In this document: positions 16,683 through 25,512 of the stretch, in pieces
Layout: each line of letters opens with the position of its first letter
How positions within the stretch are numbered: the stretch's first letter is position 1
NCBI GenBank assembly: GCA_937928545.1
Contig: CALGJQ010000031.1
Coordinates: forward strand, 1 to 64,000
Origin: an uncultured Verrucomicrobiales bacterium
Lineage (GTDB): Bacteria; Verrucomicrobiota; Verrucomicrobiia; Verrucomicrobiales; Akkermansiaceae
Direction of reading: 5' to 3'
DNA length: 64,000 nt
The notes under the pieces: generated by a model
The model's input: only the letters and a program-made list of their open reading frames with translations
The model's database searches: none
What the model was told of the DNA's origin: nothing
Translations under genes and position numbers: made by a program

Positions 16683-17748
16683 CAACTTCAAGGTAGTCCT
16701 TTTCGCAATGTTTCCGGATGAGATCAAGCAAGTCTCCCGCCTCGGGTGCTTTCACCCCCTTCGCTCGCCAGGCCGCCCCAATCTCCGCCGCCTTCTTAAA
16801 ATGCCTACCGAGATCTCGCATCCCCTTCCACCAAGGATATCCCGGCTGATAAATATGCGCCGGCTCACCCATCACTCCATTGAGCTCTAGCACCACAAGA
16901 TTACGCCCCGCCTGCAAATCCTCGACCGATGGCACCTTCACATCATAGCGCCCAAAGTTGAAACCCGGAAACCTCGCCCCCAACTCATCAAAGACCTCTC
17001 TCAGCTCCTCAGTCACCAAGCTCCGCTCATCCGTAAAAACCGCACCCCGCGAATGCGTCCCAATCGGCGCGAGCACAAACTCCTCACCATCCTCTAAAAT
17101 CCTCGCCAACGAATCGGCATATTTCTTCAGATAGTATCTCGCCATCAAAACCGCCCGCTCGTCCTCTAAGATAAGTCGCTCCAACGACCTCTCACCATCT
17201 CCCCTCACCGACTGCGGATGCTTCCCACAGATCGACGCGATCTCCCCGTGTTCCTCATCAGGAAACTTCGCCCAGTGAATCCCAAACTCAATTCCCCCAA
17301 TCACCTCCTGCACCAAAAACCCCTCCTCACAATTCCCAATCCAGCGCCGCGCCGCCGCCTCGTTCCTCACAATTTCCACCCCTTGTCCCCGCTGGCCAAA
17401 GTCCGGCTTCAAAACCACCGGATAATCCAAACTCTCAGCCTCAAGAAAACCCTTCACCTCCTCAAAAGCCCCCTCCGCCCCATCTTCAACTCGCAGATAC
17501 TTCGCAATCCTCACTCGGCCCTCTTCCCCTTCAAAGGAATCCAAAATATCACCCTTCGCCTCCATCGCCATCCCGCTCGCCTCCATCGCAGGATTACAAT
17601 TCGTCCACAAGGTCAGCCCTCGCAGCCGAATCCCATGCCACAACCACGACACCAGCACCGGAGGATACACCGCCCACACCGGCCAGAATTCCCAACGGCG
17701 CAAACGCTGCCATCGCGAATATAAAAGACATCGTGTTCGATAAGTCAT
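16672..17748 (-). CDS. ATP-grasp domain protein
   Basis: A 358-residue protein whose start ATG overlaps the stop of the upstream NRDE gene (ATGA). The ATP-grasp core is visible: YPVVLKPDFGQRGQGVEIV (about 131-149, nucleotide-binding Lys and Gly-rich loop), GFLVQEVIGGIEFGIHWAKF (about 166-185) and the Mg-binding end VVLELNGVMGEPAHIYQPGY (about 285-304). ATP-grasp enzymes ligate a carboxylate to an amine or thiol through an acyl-phosphate. The N-terminus has Trp-rich hydrophobic segments suggesting membrane contact. Its place between NRDE and acyltransferase genes gives no clear substrate. Confidence 0.8.
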   Translation of the reverse strand: MTYRTRCLLYSRWQRLRRWEFWPVWAVYPPVLVSWLWHGIRLRGLTLWTNCNPAMEASGMAMEAKGDILDSFEGEEGRVRIAKYLRVEDGAEGAFEEVKGFLEAESLDYPVVLKPDFGQRGQGVEIVRNEAAARRWIGNCEEGFLVQEVIGGIEFGIHWAKFPDEEHGEIASICGKHPQSVRGDGERSLERLILEDERAVLMARYYLKKYADSLARILEDGEEFVLAPIGTHSRGAVFTDERSLVTEELREVFDELGARFPGFNFGRYDVKVPSVEDLQAGRNLVVLELNGVMGEPAHIYQPGYPWWKGMRDLGRHFKKAAEIGAAWRAKGVKAPEAGDLLDLIRKHCEKDYLEVDEF

Positions 17749-18428
17749 CGCAAGGGCAATTCGCTCACAAAAACCTCCGCGTCTCCACACAAATCCGGCT
17801 GCTCCGCCAAATACTCCCACCTAATCTTTTCCCCCACTCGCAGCCTCGAACGGCTCCACGTCTGCGCATCCGGCCGATTCATCCTCACCGTATATGCCGA
17901 TGACTCCTCTCCCAAGGAGCCATGCAATTCCTCCCCCACTTTCCCTCTCAAAAAGCACCCTTCCCGCGCCTTCCTAACCTCCTTGAATTGATAAGACGAC
18001 GAAGTCAAAAAATCGGGAACTTCTTTGCTCCCCAAAGTCTTCCCATCCCACTCCCAACAGCGGTCACCTCGCGAAGAAAAGGCCACCAAAGTAAACGCCT
18101 GATAACTTGCCAATTCCCCCAAGCTCTCCTCCACCTCATCCACCGAACTCAGCTTCGCCAAACTCCACACCAATCGCCCACGACTCCTTGGATTCTCAAT
18201 CTCCCTCCCCTCCAACTCCCACTTATTGAGCAAACAAAGCACCATCCCTCGATCATTCGCCAACATCCACGTCCCCGACCCCTTCGGATCACGAGGACTT
18301 AAAAACGCAAAATCCCCCATCTCAAAACGAGAAGGAGGATCAGCAACCGGACGCGTCTTTAGCTCGTCCCGATTAAAATAAACTTCCAGTCCAATCGACG
18401 GATCGCGCCTCCAAGTCAGAGTGCACAT
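17745..18428 (-). CDS. NRDE (TANGO2-like) family protein
   Basis: A 227-residue protein beginning MCTLTWRRDPS, with the family-defining FNRDEL (about 18-23) and a Cys at position 2, as in Ntn-hydrolase-like members. Further family blocks: FAFLSPRDPKGSGTWMLAND (about 39-58), GMVLCLLNKWE, RSRGRLVWSL. TANGO2 relatives are linked to heme and lipid handling, but the bacterial role is unclear. It is the first gene of a tight leftward cluster and starts 14 bp after the end of the short selenoprotein gene at 18443-18643, so the two probably share a transcript. Confidence 0.85.
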   Translation of the reverse strand: MCTLTWRRDPSIGLEVYFNRDELKTRPVADPPSRFEMGDFAFLSPRDPKGSGTWMLANDRGMVLCLLNKWELEGREIENPRSRGRLVWSLAKLSSVDEVEESLGELASYQAFTLVAFSSRGDRCWEWDGKTLGSKEVPDFLTSSSYQFKEVRKAREGCFLRGKVGEELHGSLGEESSAYTVRMNRPDAQTWSRSRLRVGEKIRWEYLAEQPDLCGDAEVFVSELPLR

Positions 18429-18442
18429 GGACCTTCCTTCGA

Positions 18443-18643
18443 TTAAGGGTTCTCTTCCTTTTCCTGATCTTTCTCAGCCTTTTCATCACTTCCGACCGGA
18501 AGTGTCGTGCTCGTCTTTGGTCATCCTCCACCTGAGGACATTGATTTGCTCGCTCAGGTCTGAATGCCCATCATAGGCAAGATCCACATTTGCAAGGCCA
18601 CATAGGCTCCCACAACTCCGACTCCGATTAGTATTCCTTTCAT
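18443..18643 (-). CDS. Putative 66-residue double-selenocysteine membrane protein (two in-frame TGA)
   Basis: Read with TGA as selenocysteine (U), the frame runs 66 codons from ATG at 18643 to a TAA at 18443. It has one N-terminal membrane helix (MKGILIGVGVVGAYVALQMW), then ILPMMGIQT-U30-ASKSMSSGGG-U41-PKTSTTLP, then an acidic/basic tail ending EKEENP. Each TGA (18554-18556 and 18521-18523) is followed by a SECIS-type hairpin 20 and 23 nt later. I believe related short proteins with Cys in place of U exist, but that is recollection. With ordinary decoding only 29 residues would be made. The gene sits 82 bp after the stop of the 18726 gene and directly before the NRDE gene. A redox or metal role is guesswork. 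Confidence 0.7.
18487..18504 (-). promoter_or_regulatory. SECIS-type hairpin for Sec41
   Basis: On the minus strand: CACTTCC-GGTC-GGAAGTG, a perfect 7-bp stem (8 if the loop is closed further) with a GGUC loop, like the GGUC apical loop of E. coli formate dehydrogenase SECIS elements. The loop starts 23 nt after the second in-frame TGA. There is no T-run, so it is not a terminator. Confidence 0.7.
18524..18538 (-). promoter_or_regulatory. SECIS-type hairpin for Sec30
   Basis: On the minus strand: TCCTC-AGGTG-GAGGA, a 5-bp stem extendable by a G-U and a U-G pair, with a five-base loop whose second base is G. The loop starts 20 nt after the first in-frame TGA, within the distance used by bacterial SelB/SECIS systems. 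Confidence 0.6.
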
Positions 18644-18725
18644 AGTGATTTCGAGAGGTGAGAACCTCCTGCAGACGGATTATTCCCGAAGAATCGAGAA
18701 AGGCAACTGCTTGGTGTGGCCAAAA

Positions 18726-21700
18726 CTACTTCTCCGCCAGTTGTAAGCGGACAAATCCTCGCTCCACGCTTTGGGCGAACTTCACCCGAGCGATGACCGT
18801 TTCAGTCCCATCACCGTTCGAGGTCGGCGCGAATGGAAACCTTAGATCAAGCCCCGTGGAATCCCAGGCAATGAGGTCGCCACTCGCTTGCACTTCGTAA
18901 TCAACTCCACTCGTCGCCGCGATTTTCCACCGACGAAAAGTCAGGTCGACAAACTGCCCCTGATCACTGGGGTCAATCTCAGTCGTCACGCTTGGGCCAC
19001 CCGAAGCGGCGAAAGGATCGGTGTTATAGGCGTATTCTTCAAGTAGGGTAAGGCCGTCCCCATCGTCATCGGACAAGAGGATCGGCGGCGTATCCCCGTA
19101 GTAGAACTGCAACCAAGACCCAAGCGGCAAGGTGTCACCGCCCGCTGGTTGAAAAATATTAATCTCATCAATCGACCACCAATTTCCAATTCCCGGATTC
19201 GAGGTCTGCTCGATCTCGACATAGCGGTAGGTCACCGGCTCAGCGAAAGTGATTTCCGTAGTCTCATTGTCGCCGACCCCAGAGATGATATCAGTAAAAT
19301 TGACCCCATCGTCCGATCCTCTCACGGTATAAGCTCTCGGGTAGTCACTCGCATTTCCCGGAGTCTCGAGCACGATCCTTTTGAAAATCTCCCGCTGACC
19401 GAAGTCGATGCCGAACTTTTGCCCCGCCTCCTGAACTTGATTTCTCGTCGCCCAGCGCGAGGTCAAATCTCCGTCGATCGCGTTCCCCAACTCCACCTCG
19501 TTGATCGATGATGAAAGCACCCAGCTCGTGCGATCCAGCGCTTGCTCGAGGTCCGCACCATCGATCACGGCCAAGCCAAGAACAACCTCGGTGGTCGCTC
19601 CGAGATCATCCGTAACGGTCGCAGTGAGCGCACGATTCCCCGGCAGCATTCCCGGCACCTGAAATTCATAAGGCGCCGTGGTGTCAGTCGCGATCAAAGT
19701 CCCATCAACCGTCAGAGCCACCGAAGCAACCGCCCCGTCAGGATCTTTCGCGACCACCTCCGTCGCGAAACTCGTCCCCTCAAGCACCGTCGTCCCCGGG
19801 AGGAGATTCGGAAAATGCCCACGCGGCGCGAAGTTCGTCGTCACCGTCGAATTCCCCGCGAGCCAGTTAAAGAGGTTACGAGTGTAAACCTCGTTATCCT
19901 TGCGGTTGATATTCGTGCCCGCTCCATTCTCGTTGAAGAAGGTATTCCGATCAAAGTGACCCGCAACCCGACCCATCCCGAAGCTCGCCACCACGAGCGT
20001 CCCATCAGTGGCTCCCGCAGGCTCCTCCGGACCTTTCGCCGCTCCCGTATTTCGACCCACATTAAAGCGCGCGCCCGTGATCAAGGTGCTCGTAACCCCG
20101 GCTGGCGGCGTGCCCCGGGTGATTGGCGAGACACCTTCACCATCGAATTCATCCACCCCATTCAGAATAGGGTGATTTGGAACAACAAACTCATCAGTAC
20201 GACGAACCCCGTAGGTTCCGTTATCCTGATTCATCGTCATGCCGAACCGACTTAAAAACTGCTGATCCGAACTCGGAGCATCACCCCAATCCTGTCCAAA
20301 GTTGGCATCAGAGACGAAGACCGCCGAGCCCCCATCTTCAATATAATCCATGAAGGCATCGATCTGAGCCGTTGTGTATTCAGCATTGTTAGAACCAAAG
20401 ACGATCACCGAGTAAAGATCGAGATTGAGGGTATCCAAAGGAACCGGAGTAGGAACCAGCCCCACCACAGGATTTTCCGCAAGCTGCTCAACCTCGAACC
20501 CCTCCGCAACCAGCACCGAGTTCAACTCACCCCAACTGTGATTGCCATTCTCAGTCCGATAGTCAAAAGCATCGGCCCCTTGCTCATCTGAGCCACCTTC
20601 CACAAAACCGACCGTCCCTACCCCACCACGGATGAAGAGAACCTTCGGTGGAGCCCCAACCGGCGCTGCCCCATCCGCTCCACCAAGGATCATCCAAGCA
20701 TCCCCCTCAACTTGTTGGCTGAAGTTAGAAAACCTCACCGGGCGACCACCCACCATCGGATTCGCAACACGCAGCGCAACCTGCGCTCCCGCTGGCGCGG
20801 CAACGGCAGGGGTAAAGGTCCCGCTAAAAGTCCGCTCATCACCGGGAAGCAAGCCATCGATTTGCCACGCCACAGGCCATTCCTGAATCATCGCACCAGC
20901 CGCATCGAGCAAAGCAACCGTTATCGGCCAGTTGTAATAGAAAGGAGCAACTCCTCGATTCTCAAGCACCGCAGTCACCGCAAGATCACTCCCAGCAGGC
21001 GTGATGGTCGCCTCATCGAAATGCAGATCATAAGCCATTCTACGAACCGCCGCCTCGGCACGCGTGCGACGCTGCTCAGAAAGCCCGCTTTGAAAAACCC
21101 CTTCCAAACGCATGTAAGAGGCATGAGTCGTCTCAACCGTCTCGATAAAATCAGTGGCGATCTTTCCGTCATGAGCACAAACATCCTCAAAAACGCAGCC
21201 ATTCAGCTCAGGAAAAAGCTCCCCTCCAACCGCCTGCGTCTTCCATTTCTCTTGCGCCCCCGCCGCCACCACTCTTGGCCAGAAGTGCCAATTGATCGGC
21301 CCCAAAGTCGTATAAGTATACGAGTCATCGTGGTAGCCAAAAGGCAGATTGAAGTTAGCCGCCGCCCCATCGCCCGCCCCACGCGGATACCTCGTCAGAA
21401 GCTTGGTGTCCGAAAAAGCAGTCTGGTAGGCTTGAAGTAATTCACCCCGCACCGTCGCACTGGCATCGTAAGCATCATTTCCAAAGTTGTGCCACTCACC
21501 CCAAACCCCAAGCAGACCTAGCTCAAGAAAGGCAACCCTCTCATCGCCATCATACTCCGCTCCAAGATCTGCGATCGTGGCTTGGAATGCCGCACGCAGA
21601 GACGCGTTCTCGTAATCTGGAGTGAAGGCATTTTTGTCTCCATAAGCTAACTCTGTGACCGTGACACCTCCATCGACCAAGAACTGAGGAATCGAAATCC

Positions 21701-22037
21701 CCTGTCCCGGATACTCAGAAAAGATCCGAAACACACTCTGATTCCCACGCGCCTTTGCCGCTTCGAGGCCCGCCTCAACCGCCGACCAATCGAAAACATA
21801 ATCACCACCGGGAAGCTGCCCGGTGAGCACTTCATTTAGACCGATGTAGAAAAATTCCAAACTATGCGGGAAGCGATTATCAGACACGCTGTTCGGATAC
21901 GGCACCAAGCCCTTCATCGGATTATCCACTGGGGGAGCCTTGTAATCCAAGTGAGCCGCATTCGCGATCGAGGAGGGAAGACAGAAGCCCAGCAGGAAAC
22001 AGAAGATCAAATAGCTCAAGGTGGATTGCTGATTCAT
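18726..22037 (-). CDS. Large secreted multidomain protein: DUF4832, ThuA-like, Ig-like, F5/8C
   Basis: A 1103-residue protein with signal peptide to about residue 27. Order: DUF4832/DUF4874-type region (30-450; NPMKGLVPYPNS, FLELGLLGVWGEWHNFGND, beta-sandwich from about 345); a GATase1/ThuA-like domain (463-728; KVLFIRGGVGTV, YSVIVFGSNNAEYT, MGRVAGHFDRNTFF); an Ig-like domain (about 735-825); an F5/8 type C (discoidin) carbohydrate-binding domain (836-965; NAIDGDLTSRWATRNQ, FGIDFGQREIFKRIVLETPG); then DDDGDGLTLLEEYAYNTDP, a calcium-loop motif common at the C-termini of verrucomicrobial secreted proteins. Probably acts on or binds polysaccharide. A promoter block shared with the sigma gene at 24054 lies upstream. 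Confidence 0.85.
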   Translation of the reverse strand: MNQQSTLSYLIFCFLLGFCLPSSIANAAHLDYKAPPVDNPMKGLVPYPNSVSDNRFPHSLEFFYIGLNEVLTGQLPGGDYVFDWSAVEAGLEAAKARGNQSVFRIFSEYPGQGISIPQFLVDGGVTVTELAYGDKNAFTPDYENASLRAAFQATIADLGAEYDGDERVAFLELGLLGVWGEWHNFGNDAYDASATVRGELLQAYQTAFSDTKLLTRYPRGAGDGAAANFNLPFGYHDDSYTYTTLGPINWHFWPRVVAAGAQEKWKTQAVGGELFPELNGCVFEDVCAHDGKIATDFIETVETTHASYMRLEGVFQSGLSEQRRTRAEAAVRRMAYDLHFDEATITPAGSDLAVTAVLENRGVAPFYYNWPITVALLDAAGAMIQEWPVAWQIDGLLPGDERTFSGTFTPAVAAPAGAQVALRVANPMVGGRPVRFSNFSQQVEGDAWMILGGADGAAPVGAPPKVLFIRGGVGTVGFVEGGSDEQGADAFDYRTENGNHSWGELNSVLVAEGFEVEQLAENPVVGLVPTPVPLDTLNLDLYSVIVFGSNNAEYTTAQIDAFMDYIEDGGSAVFVSDANFGQDWGDAPSSDQQFLSRFGMTMNQDNGTYGVRRTDEFVVPNHPILNGVDEFDGEGVSPITRGTPPAGVTSTLITGARFNVGRNTGAAKGPEEPAGATDGTLVVASFGMGRVAGHFDRNTFFNENGAGTNINRKDNEVYTRNLFNWLAGNSTVTTNFAPRGHFPNLLPGTTVLEGTSFATEVVAKDPDGAVASVALTVDGTLIATDTTAPYEFQVPGMLPGNRALTATVTDDLGATTEVVLGLAVIDGADLEQALDRTSWVLSSSINEVELGNAIDGDLTSRWATRNQVQEAGQKFGIDFGQREIFKRIVLETPGNASDYPRAYTVRGSDDGVNFTDIISGVGDNETTEITFAEPVTYRYVEIEQTSNPGIGNWWSIDEINIFQPAGGDTLPLGSWLQFYYGDTPPILLSDDDGDGLTLLEEYAYNTDPFAASGGPSVTTEIDPSDQGQFVDLTFRRWKIAATSGVDYEVQASGDLIAWDSTGLDLRFPFAPTSNGDGTETVIARVKFAQSVERGFVRLQLAEK

Positions 22038-22085
22038 TTTTACTTAGGTTGAGATGACGACCCTTAAAAAAGGCCGCTTACATGG

Positions 22086-22124
22086 GGATACTTCGCCCCC
22101 CGCAAAAATTGCCCGCCTAAGTTT
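22086..22124 (-). promoter_or_regulatory. Putative ECF-sigma promoter before the secreted multidomain gene
   Basis: On the minus strand the block begins AAACTTAGGCGGGCAA and ends GAAGTATCC, 49 nt before the start codon of the 1103-residue protein. It matches the block at 24628-24666 in 30 of 39 positions without gaps. The invariant TTAGGCGGGCAA would serve as the -35 element and AGTnTCC as the -10 element. Confidence 0.6.
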
Positions 22125-22140
22125 CAGAAAAATGAAACGC

Positions 22141-24057
22141 CTACTCCGCAACGCTATCAATCCCGCTCTCCGTCAAGAAATCGATCCGATCTTCAAAGCC
22201 CCCCTCCACCGGAACAATCGAGACATCGAACTTATAGGCACGCTCCATCTCTGGAGTCGCTGCATCGATCGGAACCTCAACCACCACCGTATCCGTCCCA
22301 GCAGGCACTAGGACTTCGGCCGAGCCAAAACTGGTCCAAGGCGGCATATCGAGTGTGAAACTCAGCGCGATCTTACGTTCTTTCGTCGCCCGATAACTCA
22401 CCGAAACCGACGCCGATTTCCCGGGCGTCACCTGAGTCGGAGTCTCAATCTTCGTGATGCTTTCGCTCGGTCGAGGAGCAGTCGAATCAAGTTTCGACCC
22501 GGTGTAGAAACTAGAAATCTCGGCAGGCCCGAGGACGTCATTAAACACCAAAATTTCATCAATCCGCCCATTGAGATTTCGGATCTCGCGGGCTTGCTTC
22601 GCGGGCGGAGTCCAATTGCCAATCTCGGCTGGCCCGATTTCCAAAGGAACCTCAAAGTCGATCTCAGTTTCGCCAATCATGACCCCACTTTGATAATGAG
22701 TCACCACTCCCCGGTCCGCATCATAAGTCACCGCAAACTGCATCCAGCGCCCTAGGTCTGATGCTTCATGCACAAACGGCGCGCGTGATTGAAAATCCGG
22801 AGAATCCCCCTCCCCGTGATACACCGAAAGCTCGATGCTCTTATTTCGGAGAATCTGCCAATGCAGCGCCCCCTTCCGGTTCCAGCCATCGCTCAGTAAA
22901 ATCGAATTATAAAAGTTATCCAACCCATCAATCCGCAGGGACGCAATCATCGTCAGCGACTTGGTCTTGCTCGGAACATTCACCCGCACCCGATCACTCG
23001 GACGCTTGAAGTCCAAAGCCATCTTCCTCGGCCAACGCCCCTCACTCCACCCCGCGCCGATGATCACTCCTTCCAACTTTTCAGGAGCCATCAGCATCGA
23101 TTCCGCACTCAGCTCCCGCCGCGACCCGCGCGTCATTTCAAAATCATATCGCCCCATCAAGCGAGGATCTCGATCCCACTGCGCGGCGAGCTGCCTCCAT
23201 TTCTGATACTCCTTCCACGACTTCTCATCGAGTTGGATCGCTCCTTCAAAAAGAGAAGGGTCCACTTGAAGCGCCGACTCCTCCCCCGAACTCCTGACAA
23301 CTCGCCCCTGCCCCGCCGTCAACAAATCGCCCTTCCCAATCGTCGGCTGAGCCCCTTTCCCAAACAACTCCACCTCACCATCAAAAACATGGATTTCAGT
23401 CTCCGCATCATCCGTCACATTCATCCCAAAGGACGTCCCCAGATCCACCAACTCCACCGCCGCCGTCTTGATCGAAAATCCATAAGCATGCGGAGGAACA
23501 TCCGCCCGCAATCTCCCCCGGTGCAGAATCCCCCCATTCTCCGAGAGGATCTCCAACTCCGCCGGCGCCTGCAAGGTCACCGAGGCCCCGCTATAAAATT
23601 GAATCTCCACCGTCCCCGAAACCAGATCCCACTTTCCCGGAGGCATCGAGTCACCCACCTGCGAGGTCTCATTTGCCCAGCGCACATTATCCTCCCGCGC
23701 CAAAACCGCCACTCCCAGATCCACCCGCACCTCTTCCTCTTCTCTATCTGTAATCTCCACCTCCTTCTTCTCGGGCCAAACCGCCTTCGTCACCAAAAGC
23801 AAAAGAGCAATCGTCGCCGCAATCGCCCAGACCTCCGCCCGCAGGCCGAGGAAAGCCTTCGTGACATTCGCGGGCCGCGCTGCTTCCTGATCCAGAGTGA
23901 GCGCAAACTGCCTCAACTCCGACTCCAACATGCGCGACTCCAAAAGATCTCGTCGCAACTCAGGATCACGCCGCAAAGCCTCTTCCAACTGCGCAAATTC
24001 CTCATCGGAAAGCGACCCGGAACAATACCCATCCACTAAATCAGCATGCTCTTTCAT
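22141..24057 (-). CDS. FecR-type anti-sigma factor fused to a LamG domain
   Basis: A 638-residue membrane protein. Residues 1-70 form a cytoplasmic helical anti-sigma region (SDEEFAQLEEALRRDPELRR). A membrane helix lies at about 74-91 (VWAIAATIALLLLVTKAV). A FecR domain (about 110-260) includes WDLVSGTVEIQFYSGASVTL, AVELVDLGTSFGMNVTDD and EIHVFDGEVEL. A LamG/concanavalin-like domain (about 320-520) follows, ending NLNGRIDEILVFNDVLGPAE. A C-terminal beta domain completes it. The start overlaps the sigma stop (ATGA), so sigma and anti-sigma are coupled. The LamG part probably senses carbohydrate outside the inner membrane. The next gene downstream carries its own copy of the sigma promoter. Confidence 0.9.
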   Translation of the reverse strand: MKEHADLVDGYCSGSLSDEEFAQLEEALRRDPELRRDLLESRMLESELRQFALTLDQEAARPANVTKAFLGLRAEVWAIAATIALLLLVTKAVWPEKKEVEITDREEEEVRVDLGVAVLAREDNVRWANETSQVGDSMPPGKWDLVSGTVEIQFYSGASVTLQAPAELEILSENGGILHRGRLRADVPPHAYGFSIKTAAVELVDLGTSFGMNVTDDAETEIHVFDGEVELFGKGAQPTIGKGDLLTAGQGRVVRSSGEESALQVDPSLFEGAIQLDEKSWKEYQKWRQLAAQWDRDPRLMGRYDFEMTRGSRRELSAESMLMAPEKLEGVIIGAGWSEGRWPRKMALDFKRPSDRVRVNVPSKTKSLTMIASLRIDGLDNFYNSILLSDGWNRKGALHWQILRNKSIELSVYHGEGDSPDFQSRAPFVHEASDLGRWMQFAVTYDADRGVVTHYQSGVMIGETEIDFEVPLEIGPAEIGNWTPPAKQAREIRNLNGRIDEILVFNDVLGPAEISSFYTGSKLDSTAPRPSESITKIETPTQVTPGKSASVSVSYRATKERKIALSFTLDMPPWTSFGSAEVLVPAGTDTVVVEVPIDAATPEMERAYKFDVSIVPVEGGFEDRIDFLTESGIDSVAE

Positions 24058-24608
24058 ACGCTTCCTTTCGCCTTGGATTCAGAAATATTGAGATCGATGC
24101 ATCGGCGTAAATTCCGACGAATCCGCGCCAACGCTTTGTAAAGCCCCGTCGGAGTTCTCCCCACCGTCTTCGCAGCCTCCTTAATCGAAACCCCATCCGC
24201 ATAAGCGGTCCTGATTAAATCCCGCTGCCCTGAGTCCAACTTCGCGGTGCACGCCTGCAGCGCCTTCATCCGCTGCTCCGAATGTGTTTCCGCCGCCATC
24301 TCCTCCGCCTCCGAAGCCAGCAATTCATAAACGTCATCACTAAAGACCAGCCGATCGACCGCCTTCCGCCTCCGGTATCGCAGCACTTCATAGCGAGCGA
24401 TCATGAAAGCCCAATCAAGGAACTTCGAACCCGGCAGATCCGGATCAAATTGATCAAACTTCCGCCACATCACCAGACTCGCCTCCTGCATCACCTCATC
24501 CACCCCCTCCCAATTCGGAAGCAACGAGGTCACAAAGGCGCGCACATTCATCTCGTAACGCGAATACACGCGCACGAAATCTTCATTCTGATCGTTGGAG
24601 GGAGGCAA
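24054..24608 (-). CDS. ECF RNA polymerase sigma factor, Rhodopirellula/Verrucomicrobium type
   Basis: A 184-residue protein. Region 2 (about 15-80) reads YEMNVRAFVTSLLPNWEGVD, then VMQEASLVMWRKF and FLDWAFMIARYEVLRYRRRK. Region 4 (about 125-170) reads LDSGQRDLIRTAYADGVSIK followed by EAAKTVGRTPTGLYKALARI, a helix-turn-helix. The sequence fits the sigma family found in Planctomycetes and Verrucomicrobia next to FecR-LamG proteins. The 39-bp promoter block 20 nt upstream of its start suggests autoregulation, and the same block precedes the secreted multidomain gene, its likely target. Confidence 0.9.
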   Translation of the reverse strand: MPPSNDQNEDFVRVYSRYEMNVRAFVTSLLPNWEGVDEVMQEASLVMWRKFDQFDPDLPGSKFLDWAFMIARYEVLRYRRRKAVDRLVFSDDVYELLASEAEEMAAETHSEQRMKALQACTAKLDSGQRDLIRTAYADGVSIKEAAKTVGRTPTGLYKALARIRRNLRRCIDLNISESKAKGSV

Positions 24609-24627
24609 AACTTGGAAGGACTTTTCA

Positions 24628-24666
24628 GGAGACTACACCCCGGTAAAAATTTGCCCGCCTAAATTT
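24628..24666 (-). promoter_or_regulatory. Putative autoregulatory ECF-sigma promoter before the sigma gene
   Basis: On the minus strand the block begins AAATTTAGGCGGGCAA and ends GTAGTCTCC. It shares 30 of 39 positions with the block at 22086-22124. The conserved ends (TTAGGCGGGCAA and AGTnTCC) are separated by the same distance in both copies. The block ends 20 nt before the ATG of the sigma gene. Confidence 0.6.
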
Positions 24667-24684
24667 TATTTTTCGCCCTCTCCC

Positions 24685-25512
24685 CTACGCACGCCTCGAC
24701 CGCTTTCGGCGCAAGAATGTCGTCGAAGCAAGAGCCACGAAGAATGAAGTTGTTGGCTCTGGAACTAAATAGAAGGTTGTTGATTCATCGCTAAACCGGT
24801 CTCCAAAAGTAGCGCCCATACCTGACCTCACCCCAAAAGTGCTCACATCAATAGCAATTCCATCAACGACATCATCAACAAGAACGAGATCGTTTGATCG
24901 GAAACTGTCAGGAAACATCGTCGAAATACTGCCACTGAGTTCAATTTCTTCGGGAAAATTTGTAGGCTCCAGCAAGCCGTCACTGATCGCCTGCCAAGAT
25001 CCGACCATGTGGCTGAAGGTCCCAGTCACTGTTTCCGTCGGCCCCGTCAGGGTATATGAACCAGAAAAACTCAAAATACTAATATCCCCCAGAATTGCCG
25101 GTGGGTTAGAGCGCTCCCATTCCAATCCGCCTGTTGAGTTGGCGCTCAAGGAAAGCGCCTGAGTCGTCATGATACTGAATGTCGTTGGGTCAGTTACGAT
25201 CTCAAGCCCGACATTCACTGATTGAAGGGTGCTCGGATTAACAAACACCCCAGAGCCACTCCACGTCGCTGAGTTTAAAGTCGCCTGGACTGTATTAATC
25301 ACAAGGCATCCAGGACTCAAAACAGCCATAACCTCAGCGCTCCCTTGCATTGACCTTCCATTGAGCCCGATATCACCTCGTAAATCAAAGGCCGCAAATG
25401 CTTCTGTAAGCCCACGATACATCCCCCCATCAACAATCGTCGCCCCATGGACGAATGATCCAGTCGCCATTACCATCGATAACTTTAAGGGAAAAATATT
25501 ATCTACCTTCAT
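24685..25512 (-). CDS. PEP-CTERM sorting-domain exported protein
   Basis: A 275-residue protein with an N-terminal signal peptide (to about VHGA, residue 24) and a C-terminal PEP-CTERM tail: VPEPTTSFFVALASTTFLRR followed by KRSRRA, meaning PEP motif, hydrophobic helix and Arg-rich end. Proteins with this tail are handled by exosortase and displayed outside the cell, often in exopolysaccharide-forming bacteria. The body is a Thr/Ser-rich beta-strand domain without recognised motifs. The exosortase gene is not in the window. It is transcribed alone, upstream of the sigma promoter and separate from it. Confidence 0.8.
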   Translation of the reverse strand: MKVDNIFPLKLSMVMATGSFVHGATIVDGGMYRGLTEAFAAFDLRGDIGLNGRSMQGSAEVMAVLSPGCLVINTVQATLNSATWSGSGVFVNPSTLQSVNVGLEIVTDPTTFSIMTTQALSLSANSTGGLEWERSNPPAILGDISILSFSGSYTLTGPTETVTGTFSHMVGSWQAISDGLLEPTNFPEEIELSGSISTMFPDSFRSNDLVLVDDVVDGIAIDVSTFGVRSGMGATFGDRFSDESTTFYLVPEPTTSFFVALASTTFLRRKRSRRA

